Positions 6,444 through 13,878 of a stretch of DNA of 21,560 nt are shown here, piece after piece. How positions within the stretch are numbered: the first letter of the stretch is position 1; each line of letters begins with the position of its first letter. The stretch is from positions 1-21,560 of IMG/VR virus record IMGVR_UViG_3300027971_000251, one strand, 5' to 3'. Below the pieces are notes generated by a model. That model had not been told where the DNA came from and searched no databases. It saw nothing but the letters and a program-made list of their open reading frames with translations. Source of the DNA: a virus. Made by a program: the position numbers and the translations under genes.

Positions 6444-6881
6444 TTATCTTAGTCCTATTGATGAGCGTCTACGCATACTCATTTTTCTTTTCATTAATGT
6501 GCGGCGTAATTTTGCTTTTCTAGTTGTCTTCCATGACCTTTTTAATAGTCTTGCTTTTCTTAATCTTACTGTTGCGGGTATACGTTTAACTGTATTACCC
6601 GATATTCTATAACCTTTAATGGCGGATCGTCTTACATTTTTTTGTATAACAATCTTACCCTTAGCATTTCTTCTAATTCTACGGCGAATCTTTTGGACTC
6701 TACCCATCTTAATGATGTTACGATTTTGAGTTGCCTCATCTAAAACTTCATTAAACATATCTTCTGCAACATAACGCTTTGCTTCTGCAAGACGTTTTGC
6801 AACTATCTCATTTAGATGAGCAAATAACTTTTCTTTTGCTTCATCTAATTTATTTTCTATTAACGATGATACAAAACTCAT
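6444..6881 (-). CDS. Polycationic head-core protein (gp68-like position)
   Basis: 145 residues in two contrasting parts. Residues 1-57 are an amphipathic helical stretch (ENKLDEAKEKLFAHLNEIVA, then KRYVAEDMFNEVLDEA) like the helical parts of T4-type core proteins. Residues 58-145 hold 36 K/R and no D or E, ending KRKMSMRRRSSIGLR. Two candidate gp21 sites, L-D-E|A at 12-15 and L-D-E|A at 47-50, precede the tail; cutting at the second would release a roughly 96-residue strongly basic peptide inside the head. Position between the portal/gp67 and gp21 matches T4 gene 68, but I cannot show homology to gp68. It overlaps the upstream gene by 4 nt (ATGA). A DNA-binding or core role is an inference from charge. 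Confidence 0.8.
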   Translation of the reverse strand: MSFVSSLIENKLDEAKEKLFAHLNEIVAKRLAEAKRYVAEDMFNEVLDEATQNRNIIKMGRVQKIRRRIRRNAKGKIVIQKNVRRSAIKGYRISGNTVKRIPATVRLRKARLLKRSWKTTRKAKLRRTLMKRKMSMRRRSSIGLR

Positions 6882-7579
6882 TTTGCATGTTTGAAAGCAA
6901 AGTCAGATGCTTTCATAAAATGTTCTGGAGACTTGTGTACCAAATCTGCAAACTTCTTTTTGTTATCATCATTTAATGCGTTGTGAACTTGCGTCAATGC
7001 CGATGCGGTGAAATGGTCAATCTTACGACTATGACCAGATGCAAACTTTACCGGTTGTGCCGATTTATCTTTTACTATCTTATGTAGTTGATCCATTACC
7101 GACTCTTTCAATTCAACTTCTTCGGCTTGAATTGTTGAATCTATTGGAGTATCATATGGTACAGAGAAGTATTTGTTTAATTGTTTGTTGCGATACAATG
7201 CAATTTTTGTTCCATCAGGATACAAACGAATCGCTGTTCTCTTTAACAACAAAATATAAGGTGGTGTTGGGCCTGGATTTGCTTCGTCTAACTGTTCTGC
7301 CTCAATAACATCTTCATCTTCTTTAACTGCACGGCGTGCCTGCATGTTAATCTGTTTGTTATTAGAAATTAAATCTACCATCTTGTTAAAGAGGTTTTGA
7401 ATAATCATTCTATCGGCATTATTGAATGTTGGTTTCTCTTCACCCATCTTATCTAAGATTTTGTGAATACGTTGCATCTGTGCCTTGTTGGCCAGACCCG
7501 CACGAACCAAAACATCAAACTTTGAATAGTCTGACTTCTCTTCTTCAACGATAGATTTGAATTCTAATAGAGATTTCAT
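6878..7579 (-). CDS. Conserved hypothetical head-cluster protein, two-part
   Basis: 233 residues. I recognise the pattern from T4-like marine phages but know no assigned function. The N-terminal part (about 16-90) is helical and well formed: SDYSKFDVLVRAGLANKAQM, then HKILDKMGEEKP and IIQNLFNKMVDLISNNKQIN. The middle (about 104-145) is beta-like: PPYILLLKRTAIRLYPDG, then ALYRNKQLNKYFSVPYD. The C-terminal part (about 162-233), with DQLHKIVKDKSAQPVKF, TASALTQVHNALNDDNKKK and HFMKASDFAFKHAK, resembles a short domain shared by several marine phage head proteins. L-D-E|A at 97-100 is a candidate gp21 cut. The start overlaps the gp67-like stop (TAATG), so translation is coupled. A prohead core or internal virion protein is inferred from context. 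Confidence 0.85.
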   Translation of the reverse strand: MKSLLEFKSIVEEEKSDYSKFDVLVRAGLANKAQMQRIHKILDKMGEEKPTFNNADRMIIQNLFNKMVDLISNNKQINMQARRAVKEDEDVIEAEQLDEANPGPTPPYILLLKRTAIRLYPDGTKIALYRNKQLNKYFSVPYDTPIDSTIQAEEVELKESVMDQLHKIVKDKSAQPVKFASGHSRKIDHFTASALTQVHNALNDDNKKKFADLVHKSPEHFMKASDFAFKHAK

Positions 7580-7758
7580 TATTCTTCTGTGGCAACTTCT
7601 TGTGATTGTTCACTACCATTGAAAATGCCTCTAGCAAGTTCAATCTTACGGCCTTCAAGTGCTTCAAAAGCACGAGCAGAAAGCATATCGTTTAAAATAT
7701 CTTTGGCACCAGATGCATTACCTGCGGCCAATTCGTCTATAAATTGTGTTGTTGACAT
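7579..7758 (-). CDS. 67: gp67-like prohead core protein
   Basis: A 59-residue gene directly after the portal gene, in the place of T4 gene 67. The sequence MSTTQFIDELAAGNASGAKD continues with LNDMLSARAFEALEGRKIELARGIF and aligns by pattern with the N-terminal part of T4 gp67 (short helix, A/G-rich turn, 'A(A/M)xARxxxxxxxxKIxIAR(N/G)'). T4 gp67 is 80 residues with a long acidic tail; here only a short SEQSQEVATEE tail remains. gp67 is a minor scaffold protein that helps set head shape and is cut by gp21. The ATG at 7758 has AAAGGA upstream, and a late promoter lies 25 nt before it at the end of the portal gene. Confidence 0.8.
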   Translation of the reverse strand: MSTTQFIDELAAGNASGAKDILNDMLSARAFEALEGRKIELARGIFNGSEQSQEVATEE

Positions 7759-7775
7759 AGTTGTTCCTTTTTATA

Positions 7776-9437
7776 TTATCGCTTATTTAGTAAAGATGAA
7801 TATTTTTCCACCTCAAAATCTAGTTGTGGAGTCAATGATTCATTCGCTGCATCATCTTGTGTATTATCTACGGGAGGATTGGCCTCTGCATCAGCCTGTT
7901 GTTGCTGTTGTTGTTCTGGTGGTGTTGTTGGACCACCAGTACCAGCTGTATCTTCTTTTGCAATTTGTTTCTTCATTTCGGCAATAGTTTCTTTGTCCAT
8001 TTGAAGAACATTTTTCTGAACCCATTCCATAGAATAGTATCTACCAATGTATGGGTCAACAGTTTGCAATACACTTAGTCTTTCACGAAGGATTTCAGCA
8101 TCACGCATTTCGGTGAAGTTGTTGTCCTTCATGTAATTATAATATATGTCTTCCTTAAAATCATCCCATTCTTCTAAAGTGCAAATGCCTTTTAGAACGA
8201 GTTGTACTCTTAATGCATGGTCAAATATCTGAGAAAACTTGTTACGCAGTCTTACAATAAACTTTGTAAACTTAACTTCATCTCTTGTAACTTCAGTTGT
8301 GCGACCAACACCAATCATGCCACCTTGTTGTGGTTCTAAACGAGAGATTGGTACATTTAATGAATTTAATAGTTTCTGTCTGAAATACTTAACATCTTCC
8401 AACTCACCAAGATTTTGGCCTGCAGGTAATGTAGTAATCTCTGTACCTTTACCACCTTCACGGCGAGGTAACCAGAAGTCTTCAAGCATAGACATGTGTT
8501 TGCGGTCATCACGCAATTCACCTGTGCTTGCATCGTAAACCATTTTGTTACGATACTTGGCCATAATATCTTTTAGATATTGTTCTGCTTTGCCTTTTGG
8601 TAAGTTACCAACGTCAATGTAGAAAATGCGGCGTTCAGGTGCTCTTGAAAGACGATAGATAACTACCGCATCTTCAATCATACGCAACTGATTAAGTGGC
8701 TTGATAGCCTTATGAATATACGAAATAACAAATGTGTTTTTTGCATCCATCAAACCAGAGTTCACATTGATAATGGACTCTGGTGCAATTCTTAAACCTG
8801 CATTGACACTACTTGTATATGATTGAGTTGTTGTACCTTTGTCATTATACACATAATATTCGGCAATAGATGCAACAATTTGAGCACCAGTTTTTGGGTC
8901 TCTATCTTTTTTGATTTCACGGACCTTACGAATCTTTCGTGGGTCAATGTATCGTAATTCTTGTATACCTTCTCTTGGTTTGGCTTCATCTACCACAACA
9001 TGGTAATAAATTCGACCATCGATGTACCATCTCTTAAACAAATCATCTGAAAGATTTCCAAAATTTAACATCTTTAAGACATTATGGAATTCTTCTGTGA
9101 TTTTCTTTTTGATTGTATCTGGTTGTTTCAGATTATCTAAAACAATGTCTACTGTCTTACCTGAAACATCATGTGTAATGGCTTCATTGACAATATCATC
9201 AATTGCCATTTCCAATTCAGGGTGATTTGCCATCTCACGGTATCTGGTAACCAATTCTATTTCATTGCGAACAGAACCTTCTAAGTCAACATATGTACCA
9301 TAGTGTGCGTTTTGCGTTATCGTTACCGCACCATCATCCATCGACTCCGTTGGAAGTGCGAATGAGGGTTGCTCAGGTGCTTGAACCTGAACAATGTCCT
9401 TTTTACCGAGTGTAAAGCCGAAGAGCTTGACTGCCAT
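7776..9437 (-). CDS. 20: Portal vertex protein gp20
   Basis: The dodecameric portal through which DNA is packaged and to which the neck attaches. 553 residues versus 524 in T4. Family stretches: NHPELEMAIDDIVNEAI near 71-87, RWYIDGRIYYHVVVD near 136-150, RYIDPRKIRKVREI near 162-175, SYIHKAIKPLNQLRMIEDA near 239-257, LSRAPERRIFYIDVGNLPK near 263-281, and EPQQGGMIGVGRTTEVTRDE near 368-387. The C-terminal tail after about 495 is low-complexity (T/P/Q) with six consecutive glutamines at 509-514, an addition not typical of the core fold. The ATG at 9437 follows the gp19 terminator; only a weak GGAT precedes it and I see no late box between, so expression may depend on readthrough. Confidence 0.96.
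   Translation of the reverse strand: MAVKLFGFTLGKKDIVQVQAPEQPSFALPTESMDDGAVTITQNAHYGTYVDLEGSVRNEIELVTRYREMANHPELEMAIDDIVNEAITHDVSGKTVDIVLDNLKQPDTIKKKITEEFHNVLKMLNFGNLSDDLFKRWYIDGRIYYHVVVDEAKPREGIQELRYIDPRKIRKVREIKKDRDPKTGAQIVASIAEYYVYNDKGTTTQSYTSSVNAGLRIAPESIINVNSGLMDAKNTFVISYIHKAIKPLNQLRMIEDAVVIYRLSRAPERRIFYIDVGNLPKGKAEQYLKDIMAKYRNKMVYDASTGELRDDRKHMSMLEDFWLPRREGGKGTEITTLPAGQNLGELEDVKYFRQKLLNSLNVPISRLEPQQGGMIGVGRTTEVTRDEVKFTKFIVRLRNKFSQIFDHALRVQLVLKGICTLEEWDDFKEDIYYNYMKDNNFTEMRDAEILRERLSVLQTVDPYIGRYYSMEWVQKNVLQMDKETIAEMKKQIAKEDTAGTGGPTTPPEQQQQQQADAEANPPVDNTQDDAANESLTPQLDFEVEKYSSLLNKR
7784..7791 (-). promoter_or_regulatory. Late promoter variant (ACTAAATA) before the gp67-like gene
   Basis: ACTAAATA on the minus strand inside the last codons of the portal gene, 25 nt before the gp67-like ATG, followed by a leader with AAAGGA. 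The same 8-mer precedes gp18. CTAAATA-type late boxes are known from T4-like cyanophages. It would drive the gp67-like, core and gp21 genes. Confidence 0.55.
7896..7913 (-). repeat. CAA/CAG hexaglutamine tract in gp20
   Basis: Six consecutive glutamine codons (CAA CAA CAG CAA CAA CAG on the minus strand) in the C-terminal tail of the portal protein. The mix of CAA and CAG, and neighbouring GTT/GGT-like codons, suggest an older triplet expansion. Probably a flexible linker. Confidence 0.7.
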
Positions 9438-9453
9438 TAATTATCCATTCTAT

Positions 9454-9481
9454 AAAAATTAAGAAAGGCCGAAGCCTTTCT
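9454..9481 (-). terminator. Intrinsic terminator after gp19
   Basis: An 8-bp stem (9462-9469 with 9474-9481) closes on C(UUCG)G in the minus-strand RNA, followed by UUAAUUUUU. It begins 1 nt after the gp19 stop codon and ends the highly expressed tail tube transcript. Its loop and AAAGGC/GCCTTT stem resemble the terminator after gp23. Confidence 0.88.
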
Positions 9482-9482
9482 C

Positions 9483-10028
9483 TTACACAACACCGTCTGC
9501 TACAGCTTCCCACCATTGATAGGCCAGCGAAACACTAAATTCTTCGATTGTGTCGTTTGAACCCCAATCAACATCAATTGCAGATACGTCTGTTGGAAAT
9601 AATCCAACAAATTTACATCTTTTCAATACGTTGCCTTGTTTACCAAATTGAGTAACATCACCATCAACAGAGTAACCTAGTGGTGCATTAGCTAATGGAT
9701 TACGCACATTAAGATTGTGACTATTAATGCCGTTCATCCATCTTTCGAAAGCGTTACGAACAACAAAGTCTTCATCGTTAATGATTGTAATTGTCCAATC
9801 AGCAAATGTTCTGTTACCAACAAATTTTAGTTCACGACCAAAATATTGCACTGGCACAACACCTAGCGTAGAGCCAGGTAATTGTGCAGTTTTACACATA
9901 AATGTGAGTTTAGTTTGAGCATTTCCTGGCGCAGAAAACGCAGGGAAAGGCATAGAGACTTCAAATAGATTAGGACGAGCACCGTCTCCTACCATCTGAG
10001 CTCTAAAATCATTTACATTAAATGCCAT
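9483..10028 (-). CDS. 19: Tail tube protein gp19
   Basis: Subunit of the inner tail tube of the contractile tail. 181 residues versus 163 in T4. Family features: N-terminal MAFNVNDFRAQMVGDGARPN, NLFEVSMPFPAF, the CKTAQLPGSTLGVVPVQYFG motif near 45-64, NRTFADWTITIINDEDFVVRNAFERWMNGIN near 72-102, and the C-terminal FVGLFPTDVSAIDVDW then IEEFSVSLAYQWWE. The ATG at 10028 has ACAGGAGA upstream and an AATAAATA late box 20 nt upstream, overlapping the gp18 stop. It is terminated by its own hairpin, so the tube can be made at its own level. Confidence 0.96.
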   Translation of the reverse strand: MAFNVNDFRAQMVGDGARPNLFEVSMPFPAFSAPGNAQTKLTFMCKTAQLPGSTLGVVPVQYFGRELKFVGNRTFADWTITIINDEDFVVRNAFERWMNGINSHNLNVRNPLANAPLGYSVDGDVTQFGKQGNVLKRCKFVGLFPTDVSAIDVDWGSNDTIEEFSVSLAYQWWEAVADGVV

Positions 10029-10048
10029 TTTTTATTCTCCTGTTTCTC

Positions 10049-10056
10049 TATTTATT
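10049..10056 (-). promoter_or_regulatory. Late promoter variant (AATAAATA) before gp19
   Basis: AATAAATA on the minus strand, overlapping the gp18 stop codon and 20 nt before the gp19 ATG, with AGGAGA in the leader. One mismatch to the T4 late consensus TATAAATA. Confidence 0.65.
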
Positions 10057-11743
10057 AGAACTTACCAACGACTTCATCGAATGATACGCCTGTGCGTACT
10101 GCAACAAAGTTAAGTTGAATAAAGTTGATTGAACGAGCAGGTTTGATATAGATATCACCAATGAACTCATTGCGGTCAATAACTTCACCAGTATTATTGG
10201 TGTCATCACAAACAACACGGAAGTCGGTGATACCACGGCGACCTTGTACATCACGCAAGAATGGTTCTACGAGTGCAACAAATTGTGCTCTTGTGAATTG
10301 GTCATTAAATTCAAACATTGAGAAACGAGCTGCTCTTGCAATTGCTTTCTCAAGTACAATGAATAGTCTACGAACATTGATGCGGTCAAACGCAGATGGT
10401 TTAGACAACATTGTTTTGTCACCAAACAATACTGTGCCTTCGCCTTGGAAGGAAACAATGGGGTTGATACCTTTAACATACAAATCATCACGATTTGTTT
10501 TAGTTGGATTCCATGCAAGTTTGATAACATTCTTAATGATACCACGATTCAAACCACCAGGAGAGAACCATGGGTCTCTTTCAAGGTCTGTTCTTGCACA
10601 CAAACCTGCAACGTCACCATTTAATGGGACCCAACGGTATACATCATTATACTTGTCGTATTGATATTTCCAGTTAGAATCTAAAACGGCATATGAAGTG
10701 CTTGTCAATGTATCACGATAGGTTTTAATATTTGTTGTTTCACTACCAGCATTATCAACACAATTTGATTTTGGTGGTGATAAGAATACCACACAATCTT
10801 TTCTTGCTTCGGCAGTTGTAATAAGAGCATTTGGAATCGTAATAGCATCTGATGGTCCAGAAACAATTAATGAAATGTCAACGGATTCTGCATTGTTGAA
10901 AAAGTCATATGCAGTTACTACGTTTGCAGTTGAGATTGTACCATCAACACCACCAGACAACGATACTGTTACATTGGCAGTTAAGTTTGCAAATGCTGAT
11001 GCGTTTGCAGAAGAACCCCAAGCAGTACCTGTTGAAATTGTGGTTGGATGTGACAACCAGTGAATATATTTTGATTTGTTAGCAATAACTTGTTTATAGA
11101 AATTGTTGTTACCTGAATCGTCTTTAGCATCTAATGATTTAGACACAAAAGCAAATTTCTCAAGGACTGTACCTCTTGAACCAGAAAATAAACCGTCTTC
11201 ATCAATAACTACCACATGCAATTCATCAAATGTACCACCTTTGTTTGAAACATATGTGGATGTTCCTGGTGAAGAGGTGAATAATGATGAATATGTCCAT
11301 GTAGAGTTTGTGTTTGCATCGGCAATAGAAACTTTTAATGTGTTACCAATTGCGCCTGCATAACGAGCACCAACAACACCAAATGCAGTATTACCAGTAG
11401 AATAGTTATCTAACCAATCATCTTCGTTTTTAATGAGTGCAACATTGTTGGCACCATTAGCAGTTGCGTTTCTTGTTGTTGTAATGTTTGCAGCACGAAC
11501 AATTTTTAGATTGCTTGTGTATGCAAGGAAGTTTGCGGCCGAGAACCAATATTCATAATTTGTTGAGTCTGGATTACCGAAAGTAGCGGCAAGGCGAACC
11601 TCATCGGAAATCGTAGTAACTTCACCGATTGGACCCCATGCGAACGGACCGGCAAATGCGCCAATTGAAGTGGCGACTGAGGGGACGATTGTAGTCAGGT
11701 CAATTTCTGATACATTTACCCCAGGTGATAGCTGAAATGCCAT
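10055..11743 (-). CDS. 18: Tail sheath protein gp18
   Basis: The contractile sheath subunit. 562 residues versus 659 in T4, a usual length for marine relatives that lack some outer domains. The conserved N-terminus is MAFQLSPGVNVSEIDLTT with GAFAGPFAWGPIGEVTTI near 28-45. The C-terminal polymerising domain is clear: WNPTKTNRDDLYVKGINPIV, INVRRLFIVLEKAIARAARF, FEFNDQFTRAQFVALVEPFL, and near the end YIKPARSINFIQLNFVAVR. The middle part is more variable and S/T/N-rich, as expected for the surface-exposed domain. The ATG at 11743 has AAAGGAGA upstream and an ACTAAATA box 43 nt upstream. Confidence 0.97.
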   Translation of the reverse strand: MAFQLSPGVNVSEIDLTTIVPSVATSIGAFAGPFAWGPIGEVTTISDEVRLAATFGNPDSTNYEYWFSAANFLAYTSNLKIVRAANITTTRNATANGANNVALIKNEDDWLDNYSTGNTAFGVVGARYAGAIGNTLKVSIADANTNSTWTYSSLFTSSPGTSTYVSNKGGTFDELHVVVIDEDGLFSGSRGTVLEKFAFVSKSLDAKDDSGNNNFYKQVIANKSKYIHWLSHPTTISTGTAWGSSANASAFANLTANVTVSLSGGVDGTISTANVVTAYDFFNNAESVDISLIVSGPSDAITIPNALITTAEARKDCVVFLSPPKSNCVDNAGSETTNIKTYRDTLTSTSYAVLDSNWKYQYDKYNDVYRWVPLNGDVAGLCARTDLERDPWFSPGGLNRGIIKNVIKLAWNPTKTNRDDLYVKGINPIVSFQGEGTVLFGDKTMLSKPSAFDRINVRRLFIVLEKAIARAARFSMFEFNDQFTRAQFVALVEPFLRDVQGRRGITDFRVVCDDTNNTGEVIDRNEFIGDIYIKPARSINFIQLNFVAVRTGVSFDEVVGKF

Positions 11744-11786
11744 TGGATTTCTCCTTTAGTTGTGAGTCAATTTTTCTTGTATTGTC

Positions 11787-11794
11787 TATTTAGT
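11787..11794 (-). promoter_or_regulatory. Late promoter variant (ACTAAATA) before gp18
   Basis: ACTAAATA on the minus strand, right after the gp17 stop and 43 nt before the gp18 ATG; the longest promoter-to-start leader in the window, with a clear AAAGGAGA. It lets sheath be transcribed separately from terminase. Confidence 0.6.
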
Positions 11795-11797
11795 TTT

Positions 11798-13435
11798 TTA
11801 GAAAGTTGCAGAGGAGGAATAACCTCTTTCAGTCCAAACATCTCCATTAGTACTATCAATGATAATTTCCTCTTTGAGGCCATTATCAAATATGCCTACT
11901 GGAGCTAAATCTTCGTCAACTAACATATTTTGTTCTGCTAACATTAATTTTCTTACGTCAATATCAGTACTGTCTTTGAAGAATGTCTGTGCCGTCAACC
12001 ATGCAAAAATAACTAGACCCATCACCAAATCATCATTGTTTCCTTCTTCCGCAGCATAACTGTCACGGACTCGGACAAAGGTATTCATCTCGGCAATAGT
12101 ATCAAAATCGTTGACAATTAATTTGTCGTTTTCAACTAATGTTTTTAAGTTGGCACAACCAATTTTTTTAACTGATTTTGTTGTTTTTAAGCCAAAAGAT
12201 GCAGACCTTTTGAATCCTCCAGAAATACTCTGACCTTTTATATGATGGTGTTCTAGTTTGTAAATGTTTTCGTATTCTAAATCATAATGTAAAATATCAA
12301 CCACTTGTTGGCCAATATTGTTTGTTTCAATCAAAACATATGCTTCATTGTATTTCTTTGCAATCGAATAGATTACAGTTGGAAAAAACAATAAAGGTAA
12401 TTTATTATTACGGTATTTAGCGACTTGTTTATAAGGTGTTTGAGATACATCAAGCACATTAATAGTTGAATAGTCTAAGTTCACACCTTCTGAACAGTCT
12501 ACTGTCGTAATATAAAGTCGGTCTTTAATAGGTTCCTCATATATATCAAAACCTTCAATTGAGGATAATGGATTATGAAATGCAAGACTTCTAAGTTTAG
12601 TGCCAGATATCAATGTTGCCGATGAGCCAATAAATTCGGTTTCAAACTCTTGTCGAAATTGTTCTTCAGAAGTGTTTCGTATTGTTTCGCTTTTCCAATC
12701 CGCATCACGACCTGGTACTTGAGACCAATGAACCTCAAGTGATTTGTATGTGGATCGTCCCTCTATTGCATCAACCCACATCTTATAGAAATGATTTAAT
12801 CCACAAGGTGTTGATACAATAATAACTTTTGTAGTTTTACCAGATGAGATAACAGGGTATGTTGAAGTAAAGAAATCATCTGCCATGTTTTTAGGAACGA
12901 AAGCAAATTCATCTAAGAAAATTAAGTTGTATGTACCACCACGAACACCAGATGCTGATGTTGCATATGCGGCTATCTTAGATTTGTTCTCTAACTCAAT
13001 ATTACCTTTGTTCCAAGTAATGATACCTTGTTGCAACCATATTGGTAAATACTCATAGGCATATTGAATACGACCTAGAATGTCACGAGCAAGAGCACCT
13101 TTGTTTGCAAGAATAGCAATACTGTAGTCATCTTGAAATAAAACTGACCAAAGCATATAACCCACAGTCGTAGTTGTTTTACCAACTTGACGAGGCATCT
13201 TTGCAATACAGAAACGATTGTTATGAAATGTTCTGACCATGTCTTCTTGGAACGGCCACATTTCAAAGTTAATAAGTCCTCGGTCTACGTTAACAATTTT
13301 AACATAGGTTCTAATAAAATACACCGGGTCTTCAGTACACTTTATAATTTCCGCAACTTGTTCCTCGGTGTAGGATATTTCTACACCAAGTTTTTTTAAG
13401 TTCGAATTTCCAAGATATCCACCAGCATCTATCAT
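11798..13435 (-). CDS. 17: Terminase large subunit gp17
   Basis: ATP-driven packaging motor with a headful nuclease; it docks on the portal and pumps DNA into the prohead. 545 residues versus 610 in T4. Motor domain: Walker A PRQVGKTT at 81-88, Walker B LIFLDE at 171-176 with catalytic E176, and coupling motif VSTPCG at 208-212. RNase H-like nuclease: D313 in TVDCSEG, E370 in LIETNNIG, and D468/D469 in NNDDLVMGL, matching the acidic triad of T4 gp17. All key residues are present, so the enzyme should be active. The ATG at 13435 begins 1 nt after the Dps-like stop with no Shine-Dalgarno, so translation likely depends on coupling. Confidence 0.97.
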   Translation of the reverse strand: MIDAGGYLGNSNLKKLGVEISYTEEQVAEIIKCTEDPVYFIRTYVKIVNVDRGLINFEMWPFQEDMVRTFHNNRFCIAKMPRQVGKTTTTVGYMLWSVLFQDDYSIAILANKGALARDILGRIQYAYEYLPIWLQQGIITWNKGNIELENKSKIAAYATSASGVRGGTYNLIFLDEFAFVPKNMADDFFTSTYPVISSGKTTKVIIVSTPCGLNHFYKMWVDAIEGRSTYKSLEVHWSQVPGRDADWKSETIRNTSEEQFRQEFETEFIGSSATLISGTKLRSLAFHNPLSSIEGFDIYEEPIKDRLYITTVDCSEGVNLDYSTINVLDVSQTPYKQVAKYRNNKLPLLFFPTVIYSIAKKYNEAYVLIETNNIGQQVVDILHYDLEYENIYKLEHHHIKGQSISGGFKRSASFGLKTTKSVKKIGCANLKTLVENDKLIVNDFDTIAEMNTFVRVRDSYAAEEGNNDDLVMGLVIFAWLTAQTFFKDSTDIDVRKLMLAEQNMLVDEDLAPVGIFDNGLKEEIIIDSTNGDVWTERGYSSSATF

Positions 13436-13436
13436 A

Positions 13437-13874
13437 TTATTTAATAATACTTCTCAACATCCATGATTTCTTTTGATGAGCACCAAGAAGTTCTTGTAAA
13501 AAGTTTGATACAGCAGGCTCATTAGCTTGTTCAGCGGCTACTATACCTGCACGAAGGTGTATGATATAACGGTCATTGTCCAATTTTAATTGTGTCATCA
13601 TTTCCATTGCGGTTGGAATAATATCTACTGCTTCTTCAATATCTGCCAATTCTAAAAATCTTTCCATAGAACCTGGTACATAAGAATCCAAATATCTCAC
13701 ATGTTCTGCAATCAAATCGGTTTGTGCAAATACTTCAGTATAAAAACCATTTAAGAAATCATGGTATTGAGGAAAGTTAGGACCCTCAATATTCCAATGA
13801 TAGTTGTGCGACTTCAGATACAACGCAAAGTTTGTACCTAAAATTACTTTAAGTTGTTGAATTAATTGTTCCAT
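13437..13874 (-). CDS. Dps/ferritin-like protein
   Basis: 145 residues with the Dps family signature. Dps proteins form 12-mer shells that oxidise and store iron with peroxide and, in many cases, protect DNA. Taking the E. coli Dps ferroxidase residues H51, H63, D67, D78 and E82, this protein shows H26, H38, N42, D53 and E57 with identical spacing; only the D67 position is changed (to N). The motif HNYHWNIEGPNFPQYH at 23-38 is classic, and DSYVPGS near 63-69 matches the loop after helix B. It starts directly at helix A and lacks the lysine-rich N-terminal tail used by E. coli Dps to bind DNA. It lies between gp16 and gp17, which are adjacent in T4. AATAAATA stands 5 nt before the ATG and there is no Shine-Dalgarno. 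Confidence 0.88.
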   Translation of the reverse strand: MEQLIQQLKVILGTNFALYLKSHNYHWNIEGPNFPQYHDFLNGFYTEVFAQTDLIAEHVRYLDSYVPGSMERFLELADIEEAVDIIPTAMEMMTQLKLDNDRYIIHLRAGIVAAEQANEPAVSNFLQELLGAHQKKSWMLRSIIK

Positions 13875-13878
13875 AATA

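Noticed and set aside
7589-7987. Plus-strand open frame opposite gp20 and the gp67-like gene
   Set aside because: Antisense shadow; the leucine/valine-rich end comes from the glutamine tract of gp20.
9438-9453. TATAGAAT as a promoter for gp20
   Set aside because: No -35 match at a sensible distance and no late consensus; most likely AT-rich leader.
10161-10664. 167-residue plus-strand frame opposite gp18
   Set aside because: Long but wholly antisense to the conserved C-terminal domain of the sheath; no supporting signals.
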